From: Kiloniella litopenaei | Lineage (GTDB): Bacteria > Pseudomonadota > Alphaproteobacteria > Kiloniellales > Kiloniellaceae | Direction of reading: 5' to 3' | Assembly (NCBI RefSeq): GCF_000982415.1 | Contig: NZ_LANI01000002.1 | Coordinates: 372,001 to 436,000 of the forward strand | DNA length: 64,000 nucleotides | Part shown: positions 53,499-61,098 of the stretch, one piece after another | How positions within the stretch are numbered: the stretch's first letter is position 1 | Layout: each line of letters begins with the position of its first letter | Made by a program: the position numbers and the translations under genes | Notes under the pieces: model-generated | Databases searched by the model: none | Told to the model about the DNA's origin: nothing | Seen by the model: the letters and a program-made list of their open reading frames with translations, nothing else

Positions 53499-53978
53499 AT
53501 GACTGAACGAAAACTGGATCGAATAGATCGCAACATCCTTCGTGTATTACAAGAAGATGGTCGGGTATCCAATGTCGAATTGGCCCGCCGGGTCAACCTT
53601 AGCCCTACGCCTTGCCTTGAAAGAGTCAAGCGACTGGAACAAAGCAATTATATCAAAGGCTATATGGCTTCGCTTAATCCAGTGAAGATAAACGCAAGCT
53701 TGTTGGTCTATGTTCAGATTACTCTTGAACGAACAACTTCTGCTGCCTTTGAAGAGTTTAAAAAATCAATGATGGAGATACCGGAAGTTCTGGAATGTCA
53801 CATGGTTTCCGGCGGATTTGATTATCTGATAAAGGTACGGGCGGCTGACATGGCAGAATATCGTGGTATTCTGGGGGACAAGCTGGCCGCAACCCCTTGG
53901 GTTTCCCAAACCCATAGCTATGTTGTCATGGAAGAAGTCAAAAACACGAATATACTACCCGTAAAAGATAACTTCTAA
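53499..53978 (+). CDS. putR: Lrp/AsnC family regulator, probable PutR
   Basis: This 159-residue transcription factor has an N-terminal winged helix (LDRIDRNILRVLQEDGRVSN, then LARRVNLSPTPCLERVKRLE) and a C-terminal RAM ligand domain with VSGGFDYLIKV, a segment typical of amino-acid sensing. It is divergent from putA, the arrangement of the proline-responsive activator PutR in alphaproteobacteria such as Agrobacterium and Rhodobacter. Proline as its ligand is inference. The 153-base AT-rich spacer between them probably holds the operators. Confidence 0.92.
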   Translation: MTERKLDRIDRNILRVLQEDGRVSNVELARRVNLSPTPCLERVKRLEQSNYIKGYMASLNPVKINASLLVYVQITLERTTSAAFEEFKKSMMEIPEVLECHMVSGGFDYLIKVRAADMAEYRGILGDKLAATPWVSQTHSYVVMEEVKNTNILPVKDNF

Positions 53979-54017
53979 TCTTTGCCTTCGTTAATATCTG
54001 TCACCTATGGAACTGTT

Positions 54018-54416
54018 ATGAAGACATCATCTCCGCAAGAAAGCCTGAGCAATTTTGGACAACACATGGGTTACCGCCTTGCAGAATGGACAGAAGGATC
54101 AGCCTCTATTGCCTTAACAATCACAGAGTGTCATCTCAACAGTGCCGGAATTATGCATGGCGGCGTTCTCGCGACCCTGATTGATACGGCTTGTGGTTAT
54201 ACCTTGATCCACAATCCTGACCCAAAGAAACGCAATCGCGCCGTAACCCTTTCGCTCAACACACAGTTTGCCGCATCAGCAAAAACAGGGGATGAATTAA
54301 TAGCGACCGGGCTTTTGAAAGGTGGCGGTAAACACATCAAGTTTTTATCGTGCGATGTCAAAAATCAACATGGACAACTTATTGGGCATGGCGAAGCTGT
54401 GATGAAGTTATTCTGA
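54018..54416 (+). CDS. Hotdog-fold thioesterase (PaaI-like)
   Basis: This 132-residue protein starts at ATG 54018. The hotdog helix AGIMHGGVLATLIDTACGY carries the HGG motif with the aspartate five residues later (D in LIDTA), as in PaaI-type acyl-CoA thioesterases. SLNTQFAASAKTGDELIATG is the following central strand. The ORF extends to a TTG at 53982 with no support. It lies 39 bases after the putR stop; co-transcription is possible. The acyl-CoA substrate is unknown. Confidence 0.86.
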   Translation: MKTSSPQESLSNFGQHMGYRLAEWTEGSASIALTITECHLNSAGIMHGGVLATLIDTACGYTLIHNPDPKKRNRAVTLSLNTQFAASAKTGDELIATGLLKGGGKHIKFLSCDVKNQHGQLIGHGEAVMKLF

Positions 54417-54451
54417 CCTTTTCCCAAAAACGCCTCTGATTTATATTCTGC

Positions 54452-54943
54452 TTACAGCACCACATCTTTCACAGGTGCAACAATAACCACCAAACGACAA
54501 ACAGCCCCCTGCGAATCACAAAAGGGGAAACACCCCCGATAAAGGTCGATAAAAGCTCGGTCAGCTCTGGGAACCGGGCTTTGGGTATAGGACACGGACC
54601 GTTGCTGCGCGACATCTTCCATTTCTTGCCACTTGATCTCGGCCATTTCCGGAGAGAAAGCTTCGGACAAACTCTGCCCCATGGAATTTACACCTGAAGC
54701 CTCTATTATTTTCTCCCCCTCAAGCTTAATGATATGGCCCGATGGGTTGGCAGCATCACGTTGGATCACCATCGTCCAGGGGAGTATTTTATGAACGTCC
54801 AGTGGATTAAAATCAGACCATTGAGGTAAAGGAGACAAGAGGTCCTGTTCTACCTCTAGCTTTGGCAAATCCGCATAATAGGAAGCCATGTGGGACACCG
54901 GGGAATTTTCTGGGATCTCATTCAGATCCAGAACTTGATACAT
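54452..54943 (-). CDS. PAS domain protein (PAS_5 family)
   Basis: This 163-residue protein starts at ATG 54943. It shows the alphaproteobacterial PAS_5 pattern: a polar N-terminus, then LPQWSDFNPLDVHKILPWTMVIQRD, a small beta-alpha sensor core, and RAFIDLYRGCFPFCDSQGAVCRLVVIVAPV at the end. The extra upstream 24 codons are hydrophobic, with no ribosome site, and are less likely. There is no effector domain, so it is either a stand-alone sensor or not a regulator. It ends 36 bases from the thioesterase end, convergently. Confidence 0.75.
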   Translation of the reverse strand: MYQVLDLNEIPENSPVSHMASYYADLPKLEVEQDLLSPLPQWSDFNPLDVHKILPWTMVIQRDAANPSGHIIKLEGEKIIEASGVNSMGQSLSEAFSPEMAEIKWQEMEDVAQQRSVSYTQSPVPRADRAFIDLYRGCFPFCDSQGAVCRLVVIVAPVKDVVL

Positions 54944-55104
54944 ACAAACCAGCCAAACAAAAACACAACAACCGGAAAGAAACGGCTTCCGACCCGTCCG
55001 TATAACTATATACACTTTTATAGATATAAAGATAGAGATTTATACTTGTACAACTTGTTGGCGGTACAATTACAAACCCTTAGGATTCAGAGAATTACTT
55101 ACTT

Positions 55105-55920
55105 TTACTCGCCTCTAAAACAAGGCTTTCGCTTTTCAAGAAAAGCGGTGATACCTTCTTTGTAATCTGCGGTATCGCAACAAAGGAATGGCTGTGCCAA
55201 TTCTTGTTCTGTTAATGGCGTAGGGTCCTGTGCACGTGCGGCATGTTTTTTATGCCAACGCGCCACCAGTGGTGCGCCCTGAGCTATTCGTCTGGCAGAA
55301 TTATAAACCTCAGCTTCGGCAAGATCATTATCGACAATACGACCGATCAACCCTTTGATGTAAGCTTCTTCAGCCGAAAAGATGCGTCCTTCTAAAAGCA
55401 GCTCCATTGTAACACTGCGTCCGACCAACCCCACCAAAGCAATCATCGCCGGATAGGGAAGTACATTTCCGATCTTATTGATCGGAATACCAAAACGGGC
55501 TGACTTATTGGCTATCCGAAGATCACACTGGGCGGCAATCTCTAACCCGCCGCCCATGCACGCCCCCTCAATAAAGGCAAGTGTTGGATGCGGACATTGG
55601 CGAATGGCGTCCGCAGCCCGGTCCATAGGCTTTGCATAGTCGGCAGCCTGTTGCGATGAAAAGCGCACCTTTTTGAACTCTGCAATATCTGCACCGGCAG
55701 CAAAGGCCCGTCCACCGGCCCCGCGAATAATTACACATCGCACGCTATCATCGTCCCCAAGTTCCAGCATCACAGTTCCCAGGTCATGCCACATTGCCAA
55801 GTTAAAAGCGTTCAGTTTTTCCGGACGGTTCAAGACAACAGTAGCAATATTATCCTCACGCCAGACCAAGACAGTGTCTTGTGCCTTCTCTTTGTTATCC
55901 TTTTGAGAAATCTCAGACAT
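55105..55920 (-). CDS. Enoyl-CoA hydratase/isomerase family protein
   Basis: This 271-residue crotonase-fold protein has RPEKLNAFNLAMWHDL near residue 30, the oxyanion-hole segments GAGGRAFAAGADIAEF and IEGACMGGGLEIAAQCDLRI, and the NKIGNVLPYPAM segment where the catalytic carboxylates of classical hydratases sit. Here the position after G-I-P-I is NKIGN, not E-x-x-x-G, so the second catalytic glutamate may be missing and the reaction could differ from hydration. The gene faces left, alone, after pyrE's divergent start. Confidence 0.87.
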   Translation of the reverse strand: MSEISQKDNKEKAQDTVLVWREDNIATVVLNRPEKLNAFNLAMWHDLGTVMLELGDDDSVRCVIIRGAGGRAFAAGADIAEFKKVRFSSQQAADYAKPMDRAADAIRQCPHPTLAFIEGACMGGGLEIAAQCDLRIANKSARFGIPINKIGNVLPYPAMIALVGLVGRSVTMELLLEGRIFSAEEAYIKGLIGRIVDNDLAEAEVYNSARRIAQGAPLVARWHKKHAARAQDPTPLTEQELAQPFLCCDTADYKEGITAFLEKRKPCFRGE

Positions 55921-56139
55921 TCTTCCTCACGAACCAGTACAGTTTGGCAATAATATCTGCGTAACAAGATAACCAGTATCATCCAATAGCGCTATTGTTT
56001 ACATGAATGTTTTTTTACCAGTGCTTCCCAAGGGGGAAAAATATTGCAGCTTGTCAACACAAGAGGTAAATAGATCAAAATTATTCGGATAGCTTTGAAC
56101 AAAGAGCTATCGGCAACTGACCCAAGGATCAGATACGCG

Positions 56140-56811
56140 ATGAGCAAAATTACCGAAACAGCCAGAACAACGGCCTCTATTTTAATGGAAATCGAAGCTG
56201 TTCTCTTCCGTCCGGAAGATCCCTTTACCTTTACATCTGGTCGCATTAGTCCTGTTTATGTTGATTGCCGAAAGATTATTTCTTTCCCTCGCGCCCGTGC
56301 CAAACTGATGGATATGGCCGTAGAGCTGATCCAGCGTGACATTGGTTATGAGTCAATTGATGCCATCGCGGGCGGTGAAACCGCTGGCATCCCCTTCGCA
56401 GCCATGATCGCAGAACGTATGGGACTGCCTATGCTTTATGTTCGGAAAAAACCAAAAGGCTTTGGGCGCGATGCACAGATTGAGGGCTTCATGGAAGAAG
56501 GCAGTCGTGTTCTGTTGATTGAAGACCTGGCAACAGATGGCGGCTCAAAGCTCAACTTTGTCGAAGCGATCCGTAATGCAGGTGGAAAATGTGATCATAC
56601 CTTTGTGTTCTTCCACTATGGCATCTATCCACAATCTGTCACCGATCTGGCCAAAGAAGGCGTGACACTACACGCCCTTGCCACTTGGTGGGATGCCCTG
56701 AAAGTTGCCGAAGAAAAAGGCTATCTTGAAAATGACAACCTTGTCACGGTTCGTTCTTTCCTGAGCAGCCCAAACGAGTGGTCAAAAAAGCGTGGCGGCA
56801 AAGCGGATTAA
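56140..56811 (+). CDS. pyrE: Orotate phosphoribosyltransferase
   Basis: PyrE makes orotidine 5'-phosphate from orotate and PRPP in pyrimidine synthesis. The 223-residue protein has the PRPP-binding loop VLLIEDLATDGGSK near residue 134 and the KKPKGFGRDAQIEG loop near 104, in which lysines and the glycine-rich turn close over the substrate. I start at ATG 56140, preceded by AAGGATC. The frame extends back to a TTG at 56095 without a family match. It has its own terminator downstream. Confidence 0.93.
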   Translation: MSKITETARTTASILMEIEAVLFRPEDPFTFTSGRISPVYVDCRKIISFPRARAKLMDMAVELIQRDIGYESIDAIAGGETAGIPFAAMIAERMGLPMLYVRKKPKGFGRDAQIEGFMEEGSRVLLIEDLATDGGSKLNFVEAIRNAGGKCDHTFVFFHYGIYPQSVTDLAKEGVTLHALATWWDALKVAEEKGYLENDNLVTVRSFLSSPNEWSKKRGGKAD

Positions 56812-56838
56812 GGCGCTAATCCCAAACCAAACAAATTC

Positions 56839-56867
56839 AAAGGGTGGTAGTTTTTCCACCCTTTTTT
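56839..56867. terminator. Bidirectional terminator after pyrE
   Basis: The stem AAAGGGTGG / CCACCCTTT with an 8-base loop is followed by T6. It lies between the ends of pyrE and the leftward LysR gene. Confidence 0.85.
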
Positions 56868-56876
56868 CATGCCTAA

Positions 56877-57794
56877 TCAGTTACTTCTTGCTTCTCTGTA
56901 ATCTGTTTCCCAGTAAGGCGGCGAGCCATACTTTCCGCGGAGAAAATCGATAAAAGCAGTAATCTTGGGTGGTGTGAAATTACCCGGTGGATAAACGGCC
57001 CAAATTTCGCCACTACGCGCCACCGGATAATCTGTCATCAACTCCACAAGACGTCCATCGCGCAAGTCTTCCCAGACATGAGCAACAGACTTTACCGTCA
57101 ACCCCATACCATAGAGCGCGGCATCGTAAGCGTAATCCCCGGAATCCCCCATAATGGAAGAGGTCGCATCAAAAGTAATCTCCCCTTTTGGTCCTTCGAA
57201 ATACCAGTAGGGCATAAAACTTACCCCGACAAATTCATGTTTATTCAAATCGTCCGGTGTTTTTGGCTCTCCCTTGCGGGCAATATATTCCGGAGAGGCA
57301 CAAAGAACTCTTGGATTTCCTGCCAATTTTCTGGCACGCAGGGTTGAATCTGGTAACTTTGCCCCGCGAACCGCGAGATCATAGCCCTCTGCAATCAGGT
57401 CAACCAAGCGATCTGAAAAACTCATCTCCAAAGTAATTTTGGGATAACGATCCCTAAATTCATTAAGGTAAGGCAGAATATGCTTCCTGCCAAAAAACAT
57501 ATTGCAAGATATACGTAGGGAACCACTTGGTTCTTCGGCTTTTTCGTCTAATTGACAGAGAGCAACATCAATCTCCTTAAGAGCAGCCAAAGCATGTTCT
57601 TTAAAAATCTGCCCTGCTTCTGTGAGGGCAATGGACCTCGTTGTCCGCGACATTAACTGACTACCGACAGACTTTTCCAGCGTCACCAGACGGGCACTGG
57701 CTGCAGAAGGGGAAAGCCCGAATTCCCGCCCCGCAGCTGAGAGATTTTTTAAGAGAGCCACCCGAACAAAAAACCTGAGATCATCTAAACGCAT
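56877..57794 (-). CDS. LysR family transcriptional regulator
   Basis: This 305-residue protein has the N-terminal LysR winged helix (MRLDDLRFFVRVALLKNLSA, then LSPSAASARLVTLEKSVG, RTTRSIALTEAG) and a C-terminal effector-binding domain of the periplasmic-binding-protein type (LRISCNMFFGRKHILPYL onward). It resembles the DhcR/PigX-like group that has no fixed target. It is divergent from the small gene at 57889 and may control it, the ArsR gene, or both. Inducer unknown. Confidence 0.92.
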   Translation of the reverse strand: MRLDDLRFFVRVALLKNLSAAGREFGLSPSAASARLVTLEKSVGSQLMSRTTRSIALTEAGQIFKEHALAALKEIDVALCQLDEKAEEPSGSLRISCNMFFGRKHILPYLNEFRDRYPKITLEMSFSDRLVDLIAEGYDLAVRGAKLPDSTLRARKLAGNPRVLCASPEYIARKGEPKTPDDLNKHEFVGVSFMPYWYFEGPKGEITFDATSSIMGDSGDYAYDAALYGMGLTVKSVAHVWEDLRDGRLVELMTDYPVARSGEIWAVYPPGNFTPPKITAFIDFLRGKYGSPPYWETDYREARSN

Positions 57795-57861
57795 TATTCA
57801 AAAACTTAGGAAAGTGTTATTAAAATTATACCAATTATACAAAAGTTCTAATCATGAGACA

Positions 57862-57877
57862 GTTCTTTTTAAAGAAC
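57862..57877. promoter_or_regulatory. Inverted repeat before the small gene
   Basis: GTTCTTT-TT-AAAGAAC is a perfect 7+7 inverted repeat, ending two bases before the AGGAGG ribosome site. It could be an operator for the divergent LysR regulator or a hairpin in the leader. Confidence 0.4.
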
Positions 57878-57888
57878 AGGAGGTACTC

Positions 57889-58032
57889 ATGCTACATACC
57901 CGAAATTCATATGAATACGCCGCCCGTAACGAACGGAGTAAAATGGCACTCAGAATATTACATTATTTCATAAAATCACTGAACACTGCATTCTTCAAGA
58001 TTGGCCCTAACAAAGCCGACACCCCTTGTTAA
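57889..58032 (+). CDS. Small protein of 47 residues, unknown function
   Basis: The ATG at 57889 follows an ideal AGGAGG, with the right spacing (7 bases), so it is very likely translated. The product, MLHTRNSYEYAARNERSKMA and 27 more residues, has a helix rich in Arg, Lys and Tyr, a moderately hydrophobic middle (LRILHYFIKSLNTAFF) and a C-terminal cysteine. It is not a signal peptide plus mature protein. It is divergent from a LysR gene by 94 bases, with an inverted repeat GTTCTTT-TT-AAAGAAC at 57862-57877 just before its ribosome site. I do not recognise the family. Confidence 0.6.
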   Translation: MLHTRNSYEYAARNERSKMALRILHYFIKSLNTAFFKIGPNKADTPC

Positions 58033-58100
58033 AGAGTGGCATCAAACCCTGAATAACCAAGTCAAAGTTACTGTCATCAGCAGATATTTTTCATCATAGC

Positions 58101-58155
58101 TTGACAAAAATCCCCTCAGATATTATTTCGATAAATATAGAAATAATATCTGAGG
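58101..58155 (+). promoter_or_regulatory. Promoter and palindromic operator of the arsR gene
   Basis: TTGACA at 58101-58106 is a good -35 box. A perfect 16-base inverted repeat follows: CCTCAGATATTATTTC at 58114-58129 and GAAATAATATCTGAGG at 58140-58155, with a 10-base AT-rich spacer. The left arm overlaps the expected -10 region and the right arm overlaps the ribosome site, so a bound ArsR dimer would block transcription. ArsR repressors usually bind their own promoter in this way. Confidence 0.85.
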
Positions 58156-58160
58156 GTGAT

Positions 58161-58457
58161 ATGGAATTAGATAAAGCAGCAGTCTGTCTTTCCAAATTGG
58201 GAAACCCGGCGCGCCTTGCCATGTTTCGCCTGCTGGTGAAAGCCGGAGACGAAGGACTTGCTGTCGGCGATATTCAAAAAGAACTGAATATGCCACATTC
58301 CACGCTCTCACATCATATTTCTCACATGATGACATCGGGACTCTTAATCCAGTCACGTGAAGGTCGGGTTTTACGGTGCCGACTGGATTACCAGCTAACA
58401 AACAGTCTGCTGGACTATCTGATGGAAGACTGTTGTAAAGGGCTTCAGAAAGCTTAA
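58161..58457 (+). CDS. arsR: ArsR family repressor
   Basis: This 98-residue winged-helix repressor starts at ATG 58161 with GAGGGTGAT upstream. The recognition helix is NMPHSTLSHHISHMM near residues 43-57, and the C-terminus has the vicinal pair C91-C92 (EDCCKG). It lacks the CVCDLC motif of E. coli ArsR. The known Acidithiobacillus ArsR binds As(III) through C95, C96 and C102; here only the pair is present, with no third cysteine after it. Two-cysteine sites are reported, as I recall, for methylarsenite-selective ArsR. Its operator is the palindrome at 58114-58155. The permease gene begins 107 bases downstream. Confidence 0.88.
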   Translation: MELDKAAVCLSKLGNPARLAMFRLLVKAGDEGLAVGDIQKELNMPHSTLSHHISHMMTSGLLIQSREGRVLRCRLDYQLTNSLLDYLMEDCCKGLQKA

Positions 58458-58564
58458 CGACAGAGATTAACCCCGAAATAAACAAAATCGAAAACCAAAA
58501 GAAAAGAACAATGTCAAAAAAATCCACCCTAATATTTCGATAATTCCAGAAACAAGGTAATGTT

Positions 58565-59599
58565 ATGTCTTTCCTAGAAATAACAAAATGGAACAGCTTG
58601 CGGCTGGATAAAGTCATCCTCGCATTTTTGCTCACCCTCATATTAATTGCCATTTTCGATCAAAGTCAGCTTTGGCCTTCGATTGTTTTTGCAGGCAAAA
58701 ATATCGTTACGATCCTTCCATTTATTGTGCTCTCAATTGGTGTCGCGGCCTATACAAAGGCGAGTAATCTCGACAGCAAAATCAATACAACAACATCTGG
58801 AAACCCCATCGTCAGTATTGGTATTGCCGCCCTATTTGGCACGCTATCCCCCTTTTGTTCCTGTGGTGTCATTCCCTTGATTGCCGGTTTGCTTCGTGCG
58901 GGCGTCCCCCTGGCACCTGTGATGGCATTCTGGATTTCCTCGCCCCTGATGGACCCCGAAATGTTCATTCTTACCAGCGCCGTTTTCGGTCTGGAATTCA
59001 CGACCTTCAAAACCATTGCTGCTTTTCTGATGGGAACAACGGGCGGTATTGTTGCTTATCTGATGGTACGGGCGGGTTATTTTCAGGAAATCATGCGTCC
59101 GCAAACATCAGGGGGCTGCGGATCGTCCTGTGCCCCTGATAAGAAACCGGACACAACAATCTATTGGAAGTTCTGGCGCGATCCCAAGCGAACAGAGACC
59201 TTTAAGACAGAGGCCATGACCAATGGCTGGTTCCTTTTCAAATGGCTGGCACTTGCGTTCCTGTTCGAAAGCCTGATGGTCGCCTATCTGCCCGTTGACA
59301 AGGTTGCTCTGCTCTTCGGGGATGAACAGTGGTGGTCAATTCCGCTTGGGGCGCTTATCGGTATTCCAGCCTATCTGAACGGCTATGCCGCCATTCCAAC
59401 CATCAACAGTTTGATCGAACTTGGCATGGGCGCAGGCACGGGCATGACCTTTATGCTTGCAGGGTCAGTTTCTTCAATTCCAGCAGCAATGGGGGTCTAT
59501 GCTTTGGTCAAAAAGCCCGTCTTTTTCCTCTATCTTCTGCTTGGTCTTTTTGGCGCAATCGTATCGGGTTATGCTTTCACAGCCTGGCTAACCCTATAG
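58565..59599 (+). CDS. ArsP-type permease (DUF318/PF03773)
   Basis: This 344-residue inner membrane protein has about eight membrane helices, the family motif PFCSCGVIPLIAGLLRAG near residue 97 with the two cysteines of the substrate path, and a cytoplasmic loop holding GGCGSSCAPDKKP between the helices. Permeases of this family include ArsP, which exports trivalent organoarsenicals such as methylarsenite. The neighbouring ArsR with a two-cysteine site fits that role. The start ATG has AAGG upstream; the gene lies 107 bases after arsR, likely in one operon. Confidence 0.88.
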   Translation: MSFLEITKWNSLRLDKVILAFLLTLILIAIFDQSQLWPSIVFAGKNIVTILPFIVLSIGVAAYTKASNLDSKINTTTSGNPIVSIGIAALFGTLSPFCSCGVIPLIAGLLRAGVPLAPVMAFWISSPLMDPEMFILTSAVFGLEFTTFKTIAAFLMGTTGGIVAYLMVRAGYFQEIMRPQTSGGCGSSCAPDKKPDTTIYWKFWRDPKRTETFKTEAMTNGWFLFKWLALAFLFESLMVAYLPVDKVALLFGDEQWWSIPLGALIGIPAYLNGYAAIPTINSLIELGMGAGTGMTFMLAGSVSSIPAAMGVYALVKKPVFFLYLLLGLFGAIVSGYAFTAWLTL

Positions 59600-59618
59600 G
59601 GAATACTCAATCTTGATA

Positions 59619-59644
59619 AGGGCCTTAGCACCATCTAAGGCCCT
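59619..59644 (+). terminator. Hairpin after the permease gene
   Basis: The perfect 10-base stem AGGGCCTTAG / CTAAGGCCCT with loop CACCAT lies 20 bases after the permease stop. The following ATCCCTACT is not T-rich, so termination strength is uncertain. Confidence 0.6.
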
Positions 59645-59753
59645 ATCCCTACTACCAAAACTAAAATTTCATCAAAGCTTGATTGACCTCTGGAAATAAC
59701 CCCATAGAGTTATGGTCAGGAAACTCCCCTTACAAAGCCATTTTAATAAATGA

Positions 59754-61091
59754 ATGAAGATGTCAGAAGAAAGCCTTACATCGCCAAAAGCATCTTTACC
59801 CGATAGAGGGCCAACAACGTCGTCCTCCCCCACTATAAGGGAACTATTTCATGTCTGGCTAAAAATCGGGCTATTGTCATTTGGTGGCCCAACAGCTCAG
59901 ATTGCGTTAATGCACCGCATGATCGTCGAAGAGCGATCTTGGTTAAGCGAACGGCAATACCTCAATGCGCTCAGTTTTTGCATGCTGCTGCCCGGCCCCG
60001 AAGCCATGCAGCTTGCCACCTATACCGGGTGGCGATTACACGGCTTTCTTGGCGGATTATTAGCGGGATTACTTTTTGTTATCCCCGGGGCACTGGTTGT
60101 ACTGGCCCTTGCCACGATCTATGCCTTCTTTGGCGATGTTCCACTTGTAAATGCTCTTTTCCTTGGCGTGAAAGCCTGTGTTTTGATTGTTGTGATAGAG
60201 GCCCTTCATCGCGTTGCCCTAAAAGTTCTGCATTTACCGGAATACTGGTTTATTGCCGGACTGGCGTTTATTGGCATCTTCTTTCTAAATCTTCCCTTCC
60301 CCATGATCATTGTCGTTGCCGCCCTGTTTGGGTTCCTGCGCAATAATGCTGATACAACGGTTCCCGAAGAAACCAAGAAGCGTACTCGTAATTTAAAGCA
60401 AACTTTAGGAACCATTGCCTTATGGCTTATCATATGGGCGACCCCGCTAGTCTTGCTCAACACCTTCGCACCACAGTCGATCCTCAATGACATCGGGATC
60501 TTCTTTTCCAAGCTGGCTGTGGTTACATTCGGCGGGGCTTATGCTGTGCTGGCCTATATGTCACAGGATGTTGTTATTCACTTTGGCTGGTTAACAGCCG
60601 GCGAAATGATGGATGGACTTGGACTGGCAGAAACAACCCCCGGTCCCTTGATTTTGGTGACAGAGTTTGTCGGGTTCATTGCCGCTTTCCGCGAAGATGG
60701 ACTAGCTCTTGGACTACTGGGCGCTCTGGTAACATTGTGGGCTACTTTTGCCCCCTGTTTTCTCTGGATCTTTGTCGGCGCACCCTACATCGACTGGATC
60801 GGTACTCAACCAAGATTACGGAGTGCCTTGAGCGGCATTACAGCTGCTGTTGTCGGTGTTATCTTAAATCTGTCTATCTGGTTTGGTCTTCATGTTTTCT
60901 TTTCCAAAGTACAGGCCAAGCCATACGGTCCAGTCACTGTCTGGGTGCCTGATTTCCATACGCTTGACTGGCGGGTTATTTTACTTTCTTCAGTCTGTGG
61001 CTTTTTGATTCTGAAACTTCATTGGAGCCTTACCCGCGTCCTGATGATCTCTGCTTTTAGTGGGGCCGGGCTGGTCTGGACAGGGTTATAG
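59754..61091 (+). CDS. chrA: Chromate efflux transporter ChrA
   Basis: This 445-residue membrane protein is of the long ChrA (CHR) type: two homologous halves, each opening with a helix and a Gly-Gly motif (FGGPTAQIALMH near 41, FGGAYAVLAYMSQD near 262) and containing a PGP loop (LLPGPEAMQLATYTGWR and TTPGPLILVTEFVG). ChrA exports chromate from the cytoplasm. The N-terminus is a 30-residue polar Ser/Pro/Thr tail before the first helix. The start is ATG 59754 or 59760, with no clear ribosome site. It lies in the metal region with arsR/arsP but has its own unit, and converges on the LysR gene at 61099. Confidence 0.92.
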   Translation: MKMSEESLTSPKASLPDRGPTTSSSPTIRELFHVWLKIGLLSFGGPTAQIALMHRMIVEERSWLSERQYLNALSFCMLLPGPEAMQLATYTGWRLHGFLGGLLAGLLFVIPGALVVLALATIYAFFGDVPLVNALFLGVKACVLIVVIEALHRVALKVLHLPEYWFIAGLAFIGIFFLNLPFPMIIVVAALFGFLRNNADTTVPEETKKRTRNLKQTLGTIALWLIIWATPLVLLNTFAPQSILNDIGIFFSKLAVVTFGGAYAVLAYMSQDVVIHFGWLTAGEMMDGLGLAETTPGPLILVTEFVGFIAAFREDGLALGLLGALVTLWATFAPCFLWIFVGAPYIDWIGTQPRLRSALSGITAAVVGVILNLSIWFGLHVFFSKVQAKPYGPVTVWVPDFHTLDWRVILLSSVCGFLILKLHWSLTRVLMISAFSGAGLVWTGL

Positions 61092-61098
61092 TCAATCC

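Noticed and set aside
55992-56246. Leftward 84-codon frame with a hydrophobic middle, antisense to the start of pyrE
   Set aside because: It overlaps the real pyrE coding sequence over more than 100 bases, has no ribosome site, and its hydrophobic stretch is what the reverse strand of the pyrE leader gives by chance.
57814-57888. 25-codon extension of the small protein at 57889
   Set aside because: The AGGAGG lies inside this extension, directly before ATG 57889, so the extension is untranslated leader.
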